Source: Serilophus lunatus | Lineage: Eukaryota; Chordata; Aves; Passeriformes; Eurylaimidae | Length of the DNA stretch: 64,000 nucleotides | NCBI GenBank assembly: GCA_013399895.1 | Contig: VXBA01005854.1 | Span: forward strand, 284,192-348,191 | Direction: 5' to 3' | Shown here: in pieces, positions 28,801 through 41,890 of the stretch | Numbering within the stretch: position 1 is the stretch's first letter | How the letters are laid out: each line of letters starts with the position of its first letter | The notes under the pieces: model-generated | Told to the model about the DNA's origin: nothing | The model's input: only the letters and a program-made list of their open reading frames with translations | Database searches by the model: none | Made by a program: the position numbers and the translations under genes

Positions 28801-31800
28801 GGAACTGTGTTTTTACAGCAGGGGATAGAACCAGGGCTGATGCCATGTTGCTCTGTTTCAGAAGGAACTCCTGAAAATATAAAAATTTATAGAGGCAGGA
28901 GAAGCTTGAGGTTAGATCAACAAAGGGCACCTCATCCGTACATACAATATACCTTTCTGCAGAAAACATTTCCATAGGGTACCACAACCTTTGTGTAGTA
29001 CTTCTATTCCTAAAGACCATTCTCCTTCCTAATTTCCTCCCATCTGATCACAACCCAATATAGGACATGGCTCACCAGACTGCTTCATTTCCAGGCTATG
29101 TCAGAGCTCCTCCATCCTCATTCTCTCTATCCAAAACAAACATTTCAAAACTTCTTAAAAATACCAGAAGTAGAAGGAAAGGAATTTTCAATCAGAACTT
29201 AAGGCACAGTTCTGGCTTCATCACCAACCACTCTAATTAATAATAAGAAAAAAACAGAGAAGATGGAATTTCTGAATACAGCATTGAAAGGGGTTAACGT
29301 GCTTTTCCTAGCCAAATATCATAGAGATATGTCTAGACAACTGGGCAGAAGAAGAAAGTCACACAGAAGGTCAGAAAAAAAAGAATTGTATTAAATTATC
29401 ATGTTCATGATCTGTCTCTCACAACAGTTTCTTCAGACTGGTGAGCCTGAACCAGGGTTTTTCTAAGCGTATCATCTTTGTACAAAAGCATTTAGTCATA
29501 TGTCATGCTACCTTTGTCTACATTTGTAGGTGTGTCAGATTCCTTTGAAATGAAGGTTCAGGTTCAATAACTACTGGCTAAGGAAATCTTTTATCATTTG
29601 TAGAAAACTAGTCATGCAAACTCTTGCCTCCTAAAAGAAATGCATGTAAGCCTCATAAAGGTCTCTCTACACCAGGATGAACTGGTGTAGTCTTTTTTTA
29701 GAATAACGAGCACTGAGAAACATTAGGATACTTTTGGCAATACTAAAAGTGTGCACCAATTCTGTGTGTTTATACAAAATAAATACTAAACTTGTACAAA
29801 AGGACTGTATGCTTCATGTTGTAACTTTTTCTATCACACTTTGAAAGGTAATTTACAGTATTTGGAGCTTATTTACATCTACTTGAAATTTTTGTTTCCA
29901 AACTAGTCCCGATGAAAGAGTTTTGCCTGAATGTTGTTTTTATGCAACCAGCCTCAGCCAGCAATTTTGCTGTCTTATAAATCCAGTTTTGGAGTACTAT
30001 TCATAGCACCTAGACAAAACATCAGTTTTCAGTTTATAAGTCATTGTTTAATTCCACTAATAGAATTTAACATTTTACAGCATATTTTATTTTGGTTTTC
30101 AAAACATATATTCGCTGGTTACTAGACAATGACAATTGTTTAATAGCATAATTAATTAGGCTTTGATTTGCAAGGCATATGATTTAAGACCATATGATTC
30201 CAAGGATTCCAGTAATTATTTTTAAATGAGGCTATAAAAATGCCATGCCATATTATCCAGCAAGGCTATGAAAAAAGCCAAAGACACAGTTTAATTTCTT
30301 ATGACTAAGAAAATCTATTTTCTAAACTCCATTCAACTCTTGTTTTAGCAGACAATTTTCTATGCAGGTATTTCAGTATTAAATCTGTGAGGGTTAGTCA
30401 GCACAGGATTAAAATGAAACAGAATCCAGTGTCTTGACCAGTTCTTTCTACTCAAGCTGCTCTATGGGCAGGGTATGAGAAGGCTTAAAAGGCTCTGTCT
30501 TCAATGCAGCAACATGAGAGACTCAGCAAAGCAAGGCGCTCTAACCAGTGGGCTATGGAAGGCTACTTTGAGGTGACTGAATTCAGCACATATCAACAAA
30601 ACAAACATTGGTTACATTTCATGCAGGTGCCTTTCTCAGCTAAAGAGAGGTCCCTTATATTTAGTGCACACATCTATTACATCAATGCTTATTACTCTGA
30701 ATCTTCTTCGGACACCTCAACTTCAGTTTACCCCAACTAAATTTTAAAAAAACACAACCAGTAAAACAAACAAACAAAAATCAACAGCCTTTTTATATAT
30801 ACTATTATTTATATAAAGAGTGTTTATTTTTAGGAAAATTTTAAAAACTCAGGACTGAACTTTTGGTTATAAGCAGGCAGCTCCTCAAGCATTCCTTCAA
30901 AATGGAGAGACAACAAAAATTTCCTTCAGCTCATTCAGAGACTATTCCTCCTGTACAAGGGAAACCTGAGGGGAGGACTTTATGTCAGCCAATAGTATTA
31001 ATTTTAAACAACCCAAAGGAAGTAACTACTCTGGATCTGGAGTAAAACAGCTCAACTTACTCTGTGAGGTTTTCAGTACTCAAAGAATTTAAAGAGAAAT
31101 CCCAATTCTTTGTACAGGAAGAAAACACTGCTTTTGATGCATAATCAATAATCAAACTCGCAAAAAACCCTCATAATTATCTTTTGATGTACACAATCAT
31201 ATTTTTAAGGAAAACTATTTGTATTTGTGCATAGAGATGTATCCAGTCCAAAAGCCTAGTAAATTTAGCTGATTTAAATAGAATCCACACATATTGAAAT
31301 TTGAGCAGAAATTTGCCTATCAAACCATGATTTCCATCCATGCCCATACTATTCAACTGTAATTTTTCTGAGCCTAATATATAGGAAAAGGAAACTCTTA
31401 TTTACTTCCAAAATTCTTAAGCAAGTTGATTTTATGCAGTAATTCGTTCATTGGCTTTACACACTCACACCCATTTAATCACAAGCACCATTGATGCCCT
31501 CCTAGATGGGTGGCCCACAGAGAATGGGAGACAATGACTGCCAGTACATTTCTGGGATTCTTTGTGATTGACAAAGACGAACCAGTGTTTAGACAGATCT
31601 TCCCTTTTGGAGTTCTTGGCCAGGATGATGTCTTGCTTACTTAAAAATATTGTTTAGTGCATATATCTTAGACCATCTTGCAGCACACTGTATGATTTCC
31701 TTGTTTGGAAACACAAACTGAGCTATTGGCTTGTAGTAATATTCATGTTGGTATAGAGTGAAAAAGAAACAGTAAATTAGACATGCTGCAACCTTGCCAC

Positions 31801-32465
31801 CATTCTCATGGTGTGAGGGTGCAGGGAATATTGTTGACAAGACACCTGTGCTGGTGTTTTATCAAAGTGAAAACATGTATGACCACAGCACAAACAGCAC
31901 TTTCACTTATCTTACTGCCAGCAATGGGGTGTTGGCAATAACGCCCTGAGGTCAGGTCCCACAGTGTCAGCACGGGCCATTCTTTCACTTTTTGATGCTT
32001 CTGTACACTGTCCATTCATACTTCACTCATGTTAGTCTTGATGTTTGTCTTAGAAATCTCTTCAGCTATACAATAGTTGAAAAATACAAGATATAGTTAG
32101 GGAGGCTTTCCATAGCCTTAAGTCCTTTGAAATGCTAGACAACATCTAAAACAAATAGTTTGTTGACAGTTGAAAGAGTATTTCTTATTCTACCTTGTTT
32201 TGCCTTGTCTTACCTTGTATACCTGTTTTTATTTATTCTTTACTGGAGCTTGCTTTTCAGTTAAAATTGATTCTAACAAATAACCTGGTTCTATAAGTTT
32301 AATTTTCTCCATTAATGTTTTATTTTTAACTCACGCTAAGACTTTGCCTTTTATAGTCTAACTTGGCAAGGATATAAAAAGTTTCTATGCCCATTTCCTC
32401 TTCTCTTAATTGTCAACAACTCAGGGGCAACACCATCACAATGCATGTAATTTGCTGTCAAGCGT
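25801..32465. other. AT-rich intergenic sequence, 6.7 kb
   Basis: No gene, RNA or repeat family recognised. The stretch at about 26.9-27.8 kb contains several homeodomain-like TAATTA/CTAATTAG words in non-repetitive sequence, but that alone does not establish an enhancer. Confidence 0.55.
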
Positions 32466-34485
32466 TGTGCCGGGTTGGCCTTGACTGGATATCAGGTGCC
32501 CATTAAGCCATTCTACCACTCCCCTTCCCAGCTGGACAGGGAAGAGAAAATAACGTGAAAAAAACTTCATAGGTTGAGAAAAGACAGTTTAATATTGTCC
32601 TGGTTTGGATACTAGGCGGCAGTAAAAGTGATGAGGGACTTAATAGGAAACAACAGCAAACAGTTTATTTATCTAGGGGTTCTATAAACTATGGAACCCC
32701 ACTAAGGCACAAAATACACAAACAACCGACCCAACAATGTTATTCAATAAAAAGAAAAAACAAGAACAATGCTTCTCTGGGCTGGCTGCTAGCCTGAGGA
32801 GCAACGGAAGGAAGGGAAGAAAGGCTGGCCTGAAGATGGCAACTGGTCCCAGTTTAGGAGTCTCTGAAAAAGAGGGACAGTGGAAAGGACCCTCCAGGGA
32901 AACCTAAGGGGAAGATACCACATTTGCATTGCCGCTGGGAGGTCTCCTGCTGTCGCTGTTCAAGCTCCAATGATGCCACTTGGTCAGGGAACCAAGAGGG
33001 ACCAGGAAGTTAAGCAGACAATCCTCTGTTGATGACAACAAGGCTGGGAAAAGGGACGAACTTCCATGTCTCTAGCTTTTATGGGCTGTCCGATCTCATG
33101 TTTTCTTGGGACACACTCTCAGGCGTGCTGCTTCCCCATTGGCCAGCAATGCGGGGGCACCACCCTCTCCCTGAGATCTTGCCATGCAGCCAATATGGTG
33201 TTTCACACCAAAATGCCCACATGGCTGCCCTTGCTGAGAGGAGAAGGGCCACTGCTGCCCTGCTAGTGCTGCAGATACCTGGGGTCCCAGGGACACCACC
33301 TGCGGACTGCCCCTGCTGCCACGGGTCCACTCTGCACAGCAGCACCAGCCCAGGGCCAGCCCTGCCCCGCACACCAGCTGCAACTGGGCCGTTGTGAGAG
33401 CGGCTGCTGCCACCTCTGCCCGCCAGTGCTGCAGGGCACCGGCCACTGGCGCCTCACCTGGATAAGCACCGCTCACAAGGGAAGCAGCAGCGGCCACCCA
33501 TCTTGACACCGCTCCAGCCTCAGAGCCCCTCCTGGACATGGGATGGGACCAGGCACCGCTGGCTGTAGCGGGGAAGGCGCTGCTGCCACCGGGCCCTGCC
33601 ACCATCCCAGCTCCAGCCTGGCACGCACGAGGAGCGGAATGTGCTGGGCAGCAGTGCAGGGCAGCGCCAGCAGCGTGGACATGGCCACCAAGCCCTGCAG
33701 ATCCTGCCGGCCCACCAGTCAGGCCATGGATCAGCTCTGCTGCTGGGACCAGCCCTGCACCTGAGAGGGGAACACAGCCCCACCAGGCCACCGTGCTCTG
33801 CTGTGGGGCCCATTGCCTGCCGCGCTCCCAGTCACGCAGCACCAGGCAGCAGGGAGCACCCATGAGCAGTGAGCCTCAGGCTGTACTGTGCCCGCTAATG
33901 GCAAGCGCATGTCAGCTCAGCTACCTGGAGCCAGGATCAGTTGTCTTGCTCTGCTTCCACTCCTGGTAAAACAAAAAGGTTTTACATTAAAACTCCAAAA
34001 ATGGAAATGGAAAACTTTAAACCCGTTATAACTGAAGCAAAAGTTTACTTGTGCACAAGCAGAGAGGAAAAGAAAGATTTTCTCTCTATTTCCCATCAGT
34101 AAATGAAGTCCAGCCACTTCCCAAGAAGCAAGGCTTCAGCACATGTGGTTGGTCCAGAAGGTAAACATGGTACATAACAAATGTCCCTCCTTCCCTCCTC
34201 CTTCCCTTAGCTTTTATATCTGAGCTGGCATCATAGGGTATCAGATATCCCTTTGGTTAATCTGGGACAGCTGGCCTGGTTGTGTCCCCTCCCAGGATCT
34301 TGCCCACCTCTAGCCCTTTGATAAAGGAGGAATGTTGAAAGGCTGTGGTGATGCTGTGCCAGTGCTGCTCAGCAGTAGCCACAACATTGGTGTGTTATCA
34401 ACATCTTTCCAGCTACCAATGCAAAGAGGAGCACTGTGAGGGCTGCTATGGGAAAATAAATTCCATCTCAGCCAGATCCAATACA
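32466..34485 (-). mobile_element. Outer ERV LTR, split by a second LTR
   Basis: Minus-sense LTR in two pieces, about 32466-32595 and about 34026-34485. Read on the minus strand it begins TGTATTGGATCTGGCTGAGA and carries GGGAGGGGACACAACCAGG and a TATA box (AGATATAAAAGC). It ends AAGGCCAACCCGGCACA. This order matches an avian LTR family whose termini read TGTGTTGGGTCTGGCTGGGA and CCAACCCACCACACA. The pieces join at the poly(A)-signal region, where the inner LTR inserted. I could not find a clear target duplication for the outer element. Confidence 0.82.
32596..34030 (-). mobile_element. Inner ERV LTR nested in the outer LTR
   Basis: The plus strand begins TGTCCTGGTTTGGATACTAG, so the element is minus-sense and ends CCAAACCAGGACA. 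Its poly(A) signal AATAAA (plus TTTATT at 32664-32669) and GGTTCTATAAACTATGGAACC segment match the R region of the LTR at 19013-20611. The GC-rich core (about 33130-33900) shares blocks with it, such as ATGGATCAGCTCTGC and GGGAGCACCCATG. The U3-side end is placed near 34030, where outer-LTR sequence resumes; target duplications there are decayed. Confidence 0.8.
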
Positions 34486-35659
34486 GGTGCTTTGGTTTGA
34501 ATGATGATAATAGGGCACTTAAACCTCCTTGTGATTTTACATATTAAAGTACAGAACTGATACAAGTTGTTGCTGATAATCAAAAGCTCCTCTTAGGTGT
34601 CAGCAAACTTTTCTGCATCACATAAGCTATCAGCTATCATTAAATACACTAAAACCTTCCTTCTCTCTATAATGTGAATTTGAAAAATCTCTGTTAGGTA
34701 GACTTCAAATATGGTATTTTTCATTGCATAATTTTGTCTTTCTTCCCTCAACTCCAGGCAGCCCAGCTGTGTTTAACTTATCCTCTTTAATTTTTGTACA
34801 GATGGCAAAGTTATTCGTGTTTTTTTTAAAAAAATAGAATTCTCTCAATTTTTTCCAGTTTTAGACTGTCCCTGTATATAACTTTCTATATTTGCTGAGA
34901 AGAATTGAACAGAAGTGCTTGAATTTACCCATAAAACTTCTCAAAATGCATTTTGTGCTAAAATGCTTTATGTTAATAAGAATTGTAAAGTTATTACTGC
35001 ACATCAGTTTCATTATATAGCTTATTTTAAATGAGGCAGAATATTTTAATAGCCCAAGCAAAGACATGTTTTATAACTTACAACTGGAGATATATCTGTA
35101 ATTTTTTTTCCATAAAATATGCATGAATGATTTTCAGCTCCATTTAACTGATGTGTTTTGGAAAGACTTTGAAACAGTAAATGCAACAAATCTCAGGCAA
35201 GAGAAAAAGTAATGCATAAATGTGGTTAAGAATAACTTTTCACTTCACAGTTCAAATTTTAGACCAAATATTTCCTTATGTAGATAGCCTCAGTATTATT
35301 CTGGAATGTGACAGAGTGATCATCAAGTACAAAATTGCAAGCTATGTCAGAAAATTAAAATATCCCAACGTTATAAACTGCTCACAATGTATTTGCTAAA
35401 TGGAAAAGCATTTATAGTGATTGGGAAAGCTTCTGGGAACTATCAGCTGCTCCACAGATTGACGTAAAAGACAGCTGGGTCCCGAGGCAAGAGTTACTCA
35501 ACACAGAGTGAAAGAAAACAGAAATCATCAAGAAGCAGCGCTGCAGGTCTGAGTCGTCTAAGATCTGCTACAGTCTTGGAAACCACAAGACACCTGGGCC
35601 TACATTTGTCCTCTGCCATCTCTCATGCATCTGCTATGCCAAGTATGTCACACCTTTCC
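34486..35659. other. Intergenic, nothing recognised
   Basis: AT-rich sequence without a supported feature. Confidence 0.6.
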
Positions 35660-36300
35660 ACTGATGTTACCTATGGTCGCCAGTTTTAAAGGCCTGGGGA
35701 TTTGGGGCCTGATTCACAGGCCTAAGGTTTTAGCCTGAGAAGATCTGTCTCTGACAGCAAGCTGAACAGCAAAGTCAGAAATAAACAGACTGAGAAAGAA
35801 CCTTAAAGAAACACCTGCAGCAAAGAGGAAAACTCCCTGGAATGCAGCTTTCTCATAATAAGGTAGAATTCTCTCAAAATACATCTGTGTTTTTCACGCA
35901 GATGCTTAGAGACTTACACAGTGGCTTAGAGATTTTTGCACAGTAACAAGTTCTTCTCTCATAATAAACTAAGTCTCTCTCATAATAAAAAGTTCTTCCC
36001 AAAAATGTTTAGAACCCTTTCCCAAAACAAGTCGGACTTTCTCATAACAAGGCAGCGCCTTTCTCAAAACAGCTTCAGCCTTTCTCAAAATCAGCTGACT
36101 TAGTCTAAGCCAATGAAATTGTTAAAAACAAGTACATTCACCAATGAGAATGTAATGCGCTGTACTCTAAAAGGTATAATAACCTTAGGATTTCTCATTA
36201 AAATGTCTTCCTGCAGTTAAACTTAGAGAGTGTTGCTACTTCTCTGCTGAGCTACAGCGACAGTTACTTAGACACAGATCAGCAGTGCTGGGGTCTGGAA
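35660..36300 (+). mobile_element. Probable LTR-like promoter element with degenerate U3 repeats
   Basis: About eight degenerate copies of a CTTTCTCATAACAAG-like unit (about 35847-36098) precede two CCAAT boxes (CCAATGAAATTG near 36111 and CCAATGAGAATG near 36141). A TATA-like GGTATAATAACC (near 36173) and a CATTAAAATG poly(A)-like signal (near 36198) follow. This order is that of a retroviral U3-R. The ends were not resolved: TGTTACCTATGG near 35665 may be the start, and no target duplication was found. The family was not recognised. Confidence 0.45.
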
Positions 36301-37014
36301 TGCTTGTCCCCATGCTTTCTGAAGTCACTGGGAATAGACCTAGTACCTAAAATGGAACAAAGATCAACAAACATAACTTTGCAAATAACTAATGAGACAC
36401 ATCAAAAGTACTTTACGTTGTTAGCAATTATCTTCTCAAAATAGGGAAAGTTGTCACATCAGGAGGCGATTGTTAAAGTTTTAAAACTACAAATAAAATA
36501 CCTGTACCCAGAATCATCCCACTTATCTCAGGCATATAACTTAATGGAACCACCTCAGGAAATGAGCATCCCAAACACTTCTTATGATCAGTATCTAGAG
36601 CTATTCATCTCCATGGAGCAATTCAGTTCCTAAAATTTTGATGTGCCTAGGTCAGGCCTCCTGGATGAGAAATGATTTTTACAATCAATCACAGAAAAAA
36701 ATTAAACCCAGTTACAGACAGAGGGTACAGAACCTTAGTTCTGCTTCACCCCTAGTGCATTTGTAAATGATTTACTGAGAAATATGCCTGCTTTCACCTA
36801 TTTCAAGGCCTGTGATTTTTTTTCACTTGTGTCTATTCAGAAGTTTAATTTCAGAATGAAGGGCATTTTTCCTTTGTATTCAGTAGGTTTAGTTATTAGG
36901 ACATAATTCTAGGGTTTGATGAAGCAGCTAATCCTGGAAACTATTTCCAGGCTCATGGAGAGCTCATCTATGGGTCCTCATGGAGAACCCATAGATGTAC
37001 ATTTTGCACAAGAA
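36301..37014. other. Intergenic; small perfect palindrome
   Basis: No gene recognised. CATCTATGGGT (36965-36975) and ACCCATAGATG (36987-36997) form an 11-bp stem with an 11-nt loop. Confidence 0.6.
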
Positions 37015-37350
37015 GACAGTGAGGTGGACTGAAAACTGGCGGAATGATCAGGTCCAGAGGGTGATGATAAGCAGCACAAAGTCTAATTGGAAGCCAGTCA
37101 CTAGTTGTATACTCCAGGGATCAATATTGGCTTTACTTCTGTTTAACAGGATGGGGTAGTGTGTACTCTCAGCAAATTTGCAGACAACACCAAACCGAGA
37201 GGACAGGCTGATATGCAGCAGGTTGGAAAAGTGGAACTTCTTGAACTTTAACACATCAAAGTGCAGAGTTCTGCACCTGGGGAAGAACAGCTCCAAGCAC
37301 CAGTATATGCCTGGGGGCCACCCAGCTGGAAAGCTGCCTCACAAAATTTG
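37015..37350 (+). mobile_element. CR1 LINE fragment from the end of the reverse-transcriptase ORF
   Basis: Plus-strand sequence CAGCAAATTTGCAGACAACA and GTGCAGAGTTCTGCACCTGG corresponds to the C-terminal RT region of CR1. The visible translation includes FNTSKCRVLHLGKNSSKHQY. Frames are broken, so this is a relic. It is one of only two CR1 pieces in plus orientation here. Confidence 0.85.
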
Positions 37351-38097
37351 TAAATCTGCAAATACTTTCAATATATAACTTTTTTTCAATGCCTGAAAAT
37401 CTGCCTTGATATATTCTGTTTTCAGATGTAACAAAAAATGAGAAACCAATATGAGAAGAATAGCGTTATACTTTACATGATTGGTAGTATTGAAGTGAAA
37501 ACATATTTATGCAGTCATCTTCATTTTAAAAACATGAACGTGGTTCTTCCTAGAAAGGTGAGATTGAAAATACAGCAAACAAGAATCCAGATAGCAGAAG
37601 AAATATTACACATGCAATGGCAATGCACTATTTATTACATGCTAAATTGCCCCATTATTATGACATTTTTGACCTTAAAATATCATACTGAAGACAAAAG
37701 AGTAGTTCTGCTTCAAGGCTTGTTGATTTTTGTATTTTATGTAGAAAATTGCAAGGTGTCTGTGATATCTGACCATTCTATCTGTTGCTACTCCTTGTGA
37801 AGAACATACATTCAGTATAATATTCAGATAAATAATGTGTGAAATAAAGGTCAACTAAACAATATTTGTGCAAATATAAACTAGAGATTGATCTAACATT
37901 CAATTTCCTAGGAAGAGAAAAGACATTTGAGGATTAAAGGATTATAAATTAGGTGTGTAAATTATGTCACCTCTGCACAGAACAGAGATTTTAAGATCCA
38001 AAAACAAAAGTCACCATTACCTGGAGTGTAGACATTGCATTCGCTTGAATCGTGGAAGATCAGGCTAGTATAGATCACAAAGCCCGATTGTTCTCTA
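37351..38097. other. Intergenic, nothing recognised
   Basis: AT-rich. A 120-codon plus-strand open frame at 37438-37800 shows no recognisable domain. Confidence 0.55.
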
Positions 38098-38260
38098 AAA
38101 ATAAACAACAAAAACCCCCCAAAACAACCAAAACATAACAACAAAAACACAAACAAAACAAAAAACCTCAACAAAACAAAAACTCAAACAAAAACCCCAT
38201 AAAACAACAGCCCCCCCCAAAACAAACCAGCAAACAAAAAAATAAACAAAAAAAACACTA
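38098..38260. repeat. A/C-rich low-complexity tract
   Basis: About 160 bp made almost only of A and C on the plus strand, in irregular AACAAAAAC/CCCCCAAAAC units, with few other bases. It is strongly strand-asymmetric and not a clean microsatellite. Confidence 0.9.
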
Positions 38261-41200
38261 CAACTATTTACCTATATATTCCAGTGTGAATAAATTAGGT
38301 AACTAAGAATCACATCAACAGTGTTAAGTGCTCTGATAATAAGGGGATGAATGGAATAAAATTATAGAAATATTTTGCAACTCGTAATTCATTTTACTAC
38401 CATAGATGATAGGTGATGGTTGATGATTTCTTTTTTTGTCTCCATGAAGTAGGAAGTCAAACTCAAGAAGAGCAGCAGATTTTGAAGAGCATTTGACTGA
38501 TCTCCCTGTATTATTTCCCTCTAAAACCAAAATTAAAATCAAGGAGTTAGATATAGGGCATGACAAAAACTGGGATGGAGCCAAGGCAAATCTTCTAGGC
38601 ATATTGCCTGGATATATTCAGATTTCAAGGAGGGGCATCAATTTTGCTGTGTATTTAGTCAGATGCTTATAATATATTAATAGTTTATTCAGACAAGAGT
38701 TCTGTGTAGCAGACACAGAAATAAGTATTCTTTTTCCCCTCAGTAAAACTATCATTAAAAGCTTATGTTTCATTACAAAATTTAAAAATTCAAAAGCACT
38801 TTCTCAGAATTTTGCAGCATTAGTATTAGAAGTTAAAACTTCAGTCCAATTCCCAATTCAATATTTTAAAGATCTCATGTGGATATGTATATTTATGTGC
38901 CTGTGTGTGAGAGGATAATAGAATGAATATATCTACACACACGTCTGCATGTAAAATAACAGCTATATATAATGCAAAGACAGTTTAAAAACTGGTGACA
39001 TAGTGCTATTTATTTGAAATTCAGAAATAAAGTCTAGCATATAAATATCTCTTTGATACCACAGGAGTTCCAATATGTTTTTCTGAACCAAAAATACACA
39101 AAAAGCAATACCAGTAGCACGATGTTTAAGTTAAATATAAATTGTATTCTCCCTGTCCCTGAAGAGTTACCTTTTTTTTTCTTTTACAAAGGAAAATACT
39201 TGAAGGTAGTAGTAAGAACACAATTTGAAAATTATGTTTCAGAAGAGTTTTTCACAGTGAGTGACAGATATTAAAGACATTAATTATCTTCAGATTAAGA
39301 TATGGATTTATAGAGGATATAAAAATCAGTAAGTATGGCTGTTGGTTATGTATTTTAAATTACCTTTTTTGCTGTCTCATGTACAACTCTAACATATGAA
39401 AACAATGATAATTTTTCAATGTGAAATTATACTATTATTCTTTTCTAGTTATTGGACTTTGATATAGTCATTGAGAATTTTTATTTCTAACTCGAATAAG
39501 GTCATATCTTCACCTTTGACTCTTCTAACTAAGATATGTCTGATCTACAGAGTTATTACATAGCCCTTTCCTCACAGACAGTCTGTATAAATGGGAATTT
39601 ACAGATACTTTAACTGAATATTAGGAATATTGTGCCATGTTACACCAATTATATAAAACCTATGTTACTTCATCAAGAATTTTCCAAATAAGTAGTATTC
39701 CCACAGCCACTCTCCAAGAAATCATTGACAAATGTAAAAAATATGTTTCTATTTTTCTCTAAACTTCAGGTTTGGGAACAAAAACTCACTTTTAGAGGTA
39801 TGACTTCCTTTTGCTAATAATGAACATTTCCACAGTTCATTTCACCTACAATTTGAAAGGTAGTTAAGCATCATTATGCTCTTCCTTTTCTAGGGAAATA
39901 GAAGCATGGAGAGGATGCCATCACCTTCCCCCATTCACAGTGCACGGCCATGTGAGCAGTACAGCTTCAGCTCACACACTCACTCCTTCACTACTAAAGC
40001 ATTCTGTCTCCTAAGAATCAATTTTTATACTATTCCTATCCATACACCAGAAGATTGGTTTTACTTATTTTTTATGATATAATTTTGCTTTAATTAAAAA
40101 AAAGAAGAAACAATTATAATCAGTGAATCATTTTCAAGAGGCACCCTAAGGTAAAGAAGATCTCAGAAACCCTTACAAATGAAATTACAATGCAGTAACT
40201 ACTGTACAATACAGAATTTTGTATTCGGTCGTTGTCTCAAACTACCATGGCTCTCACTGTAGAGAAAAAAGTTAGTTAAAATTAAAGTAGATATTAGAAA
40301 TGTGATCAATTCTGTTCTGTTACTGTTACTGTATAGCACCTAACTAAAAGTCTTCATACCTGTCTAAAAGAAACTGCCTTACTATGTTTCTCACATATAT
40401 TTGTCTTATGATCTCCATGCTTATCATCTCTCCTTTTCAGATTGATTTTGTCATTTTATCTAGTGTTCACTCTTAGACTTGTCTTAGTATAAACCACCTG
40501 CCACAGTATGGCTATAAAATATTTTTCAACATTTTCTTTGTTAGATTAACCATTACGATCATTATGATGCTTCCTATTTTTTTTATCAGAAGCATAACTG
40601 GGATGTCAAACCCCAAAACAGACTAGTATATGTGACTTAGATACTTGCACATTAGTATGTTCTCCAAACAAATGACACATACAGAAATTTATTAGAGCAC
40701 ACACAAAGTAACATACTAAAATTATAGTACCTGTTTTTTAAAGCACACAAATCACATGTTTGTCTATATAGGTTACAAACAGATGGAGTGTTGTGTTCAG
40801 CACATTTCTTCAGAGTTTCTAAATCTGCCTGATGGGAATTCTATTACCTGCACCAGCTGCACAGGTGACCTCTTTGACTTCCACTTGCCAGGCTCTGAAT
40901 ATATAAGATGGTGCGGGCATGTTTTTAACATAAAGTATATGCAAATATGGACATATTTGACAAGTTGCTGTAGCACCTATTTAAAATGTATACCATCTGT
41001 TTTAACCCTTGCACCCATAATCATAAAGTGTTTCAAACTGTCTATACAATAAAATACTTTTATGTCTTTCTTTTGATTAACCTACTTTACTTTTTTCTCT
41101 TAATCAGAAGCAATTAAGATTTTTTTTCACTTACAAGTCTCTTGTTTCTTTTCACTGGCAAATGTTACTACTGTAATCCTAAGGGTGAATTTTTCAAGCA

Positions 41201-41669
41201 CTGAATGACTAATTCCGTCTCTAGGTGCAAATGCTCAGGAAGATCTTGAAAGTCTTCTCCCATATTAGGAACTTTATTATACTAGAAATAGGATACACTT
41301 CTTGTTTTCACGTAAGTATAGCACAAAAAAATTTCTTCTGTCCCATTTATTATAAAATACTAAAATGTTTCAAAGACACACTAAGGCCCATATTGAAGTT
41401 ATATTGGTCTGTAGTAATTTTCTGACTGAGAGCAACCACACGCTCCAGAAAGTTTCCCTATTACAGAAAAGGCAAAATGCTCTTTTTCTAGGAGTATGAA
41501 TGACCTAAAACAATAGCCCTGACTTTAAGAAAACATACGCCTAAATTTAGACAGTTTCCTTGGGTTTCAGGTGCTCGTATGTGTATGGTTTTGAATGAAG
41601 ACATATGGCCCCAGTGAGGTTATGGTTGGTTGATACAATACAGGTTAATGAAAAAGTAGTGTGCCACAG
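38261..41669. other. AT-rich intergenic sequence
   Basis: No gene or repeat family recognised. Open frames are under 100 codons. Confidence 0.6.
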
Positions 41670-41890
41670 CAAATGGTTTGGGTTGGAAGAGACCTTAAAG
41701 ATCACCTAGTCCTAATCTTCTGCCATGGGCAGGGATACTTTCTCCTAGATCAAGTTGCTCATAGCCCCATCTTGTCCAGGGATGGGACATGACGTCTTCT
41801 CTGGGCAAACTGTTCCAGTGACCAGCACACAGAGAAAAACTCTGTGCCTCTACTTGAAGCTGGTCTGTGGAAGGGCTTCTGAAAGTTTAG
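41670..41890 (-). mobile_element. CR1 LINE 3' end fragment
   Basis: GGTTTGGGTTGGAAGAGACC and AAAGATCACCTAGTCCTAAT followed by GTTGCTCATAGCCCCATC are the reverse complement of a CR1 3' end. 5'-truncated. Confidence 0.9.

Noticed and set aside
33096..33863. 255-codon minus-strand open frame
   Set aside because: Same cause: GC-rich core of the nested LTR, with overlapping frames in all directions and no conserved motif.
35847..36098. Possible CRISPR-like or satellite array
   Set aside because: Units are degenerate and irregularly spaced, without unique spacers, in a vertebrate genome. An LTR U3 enhancer array is the better reading.
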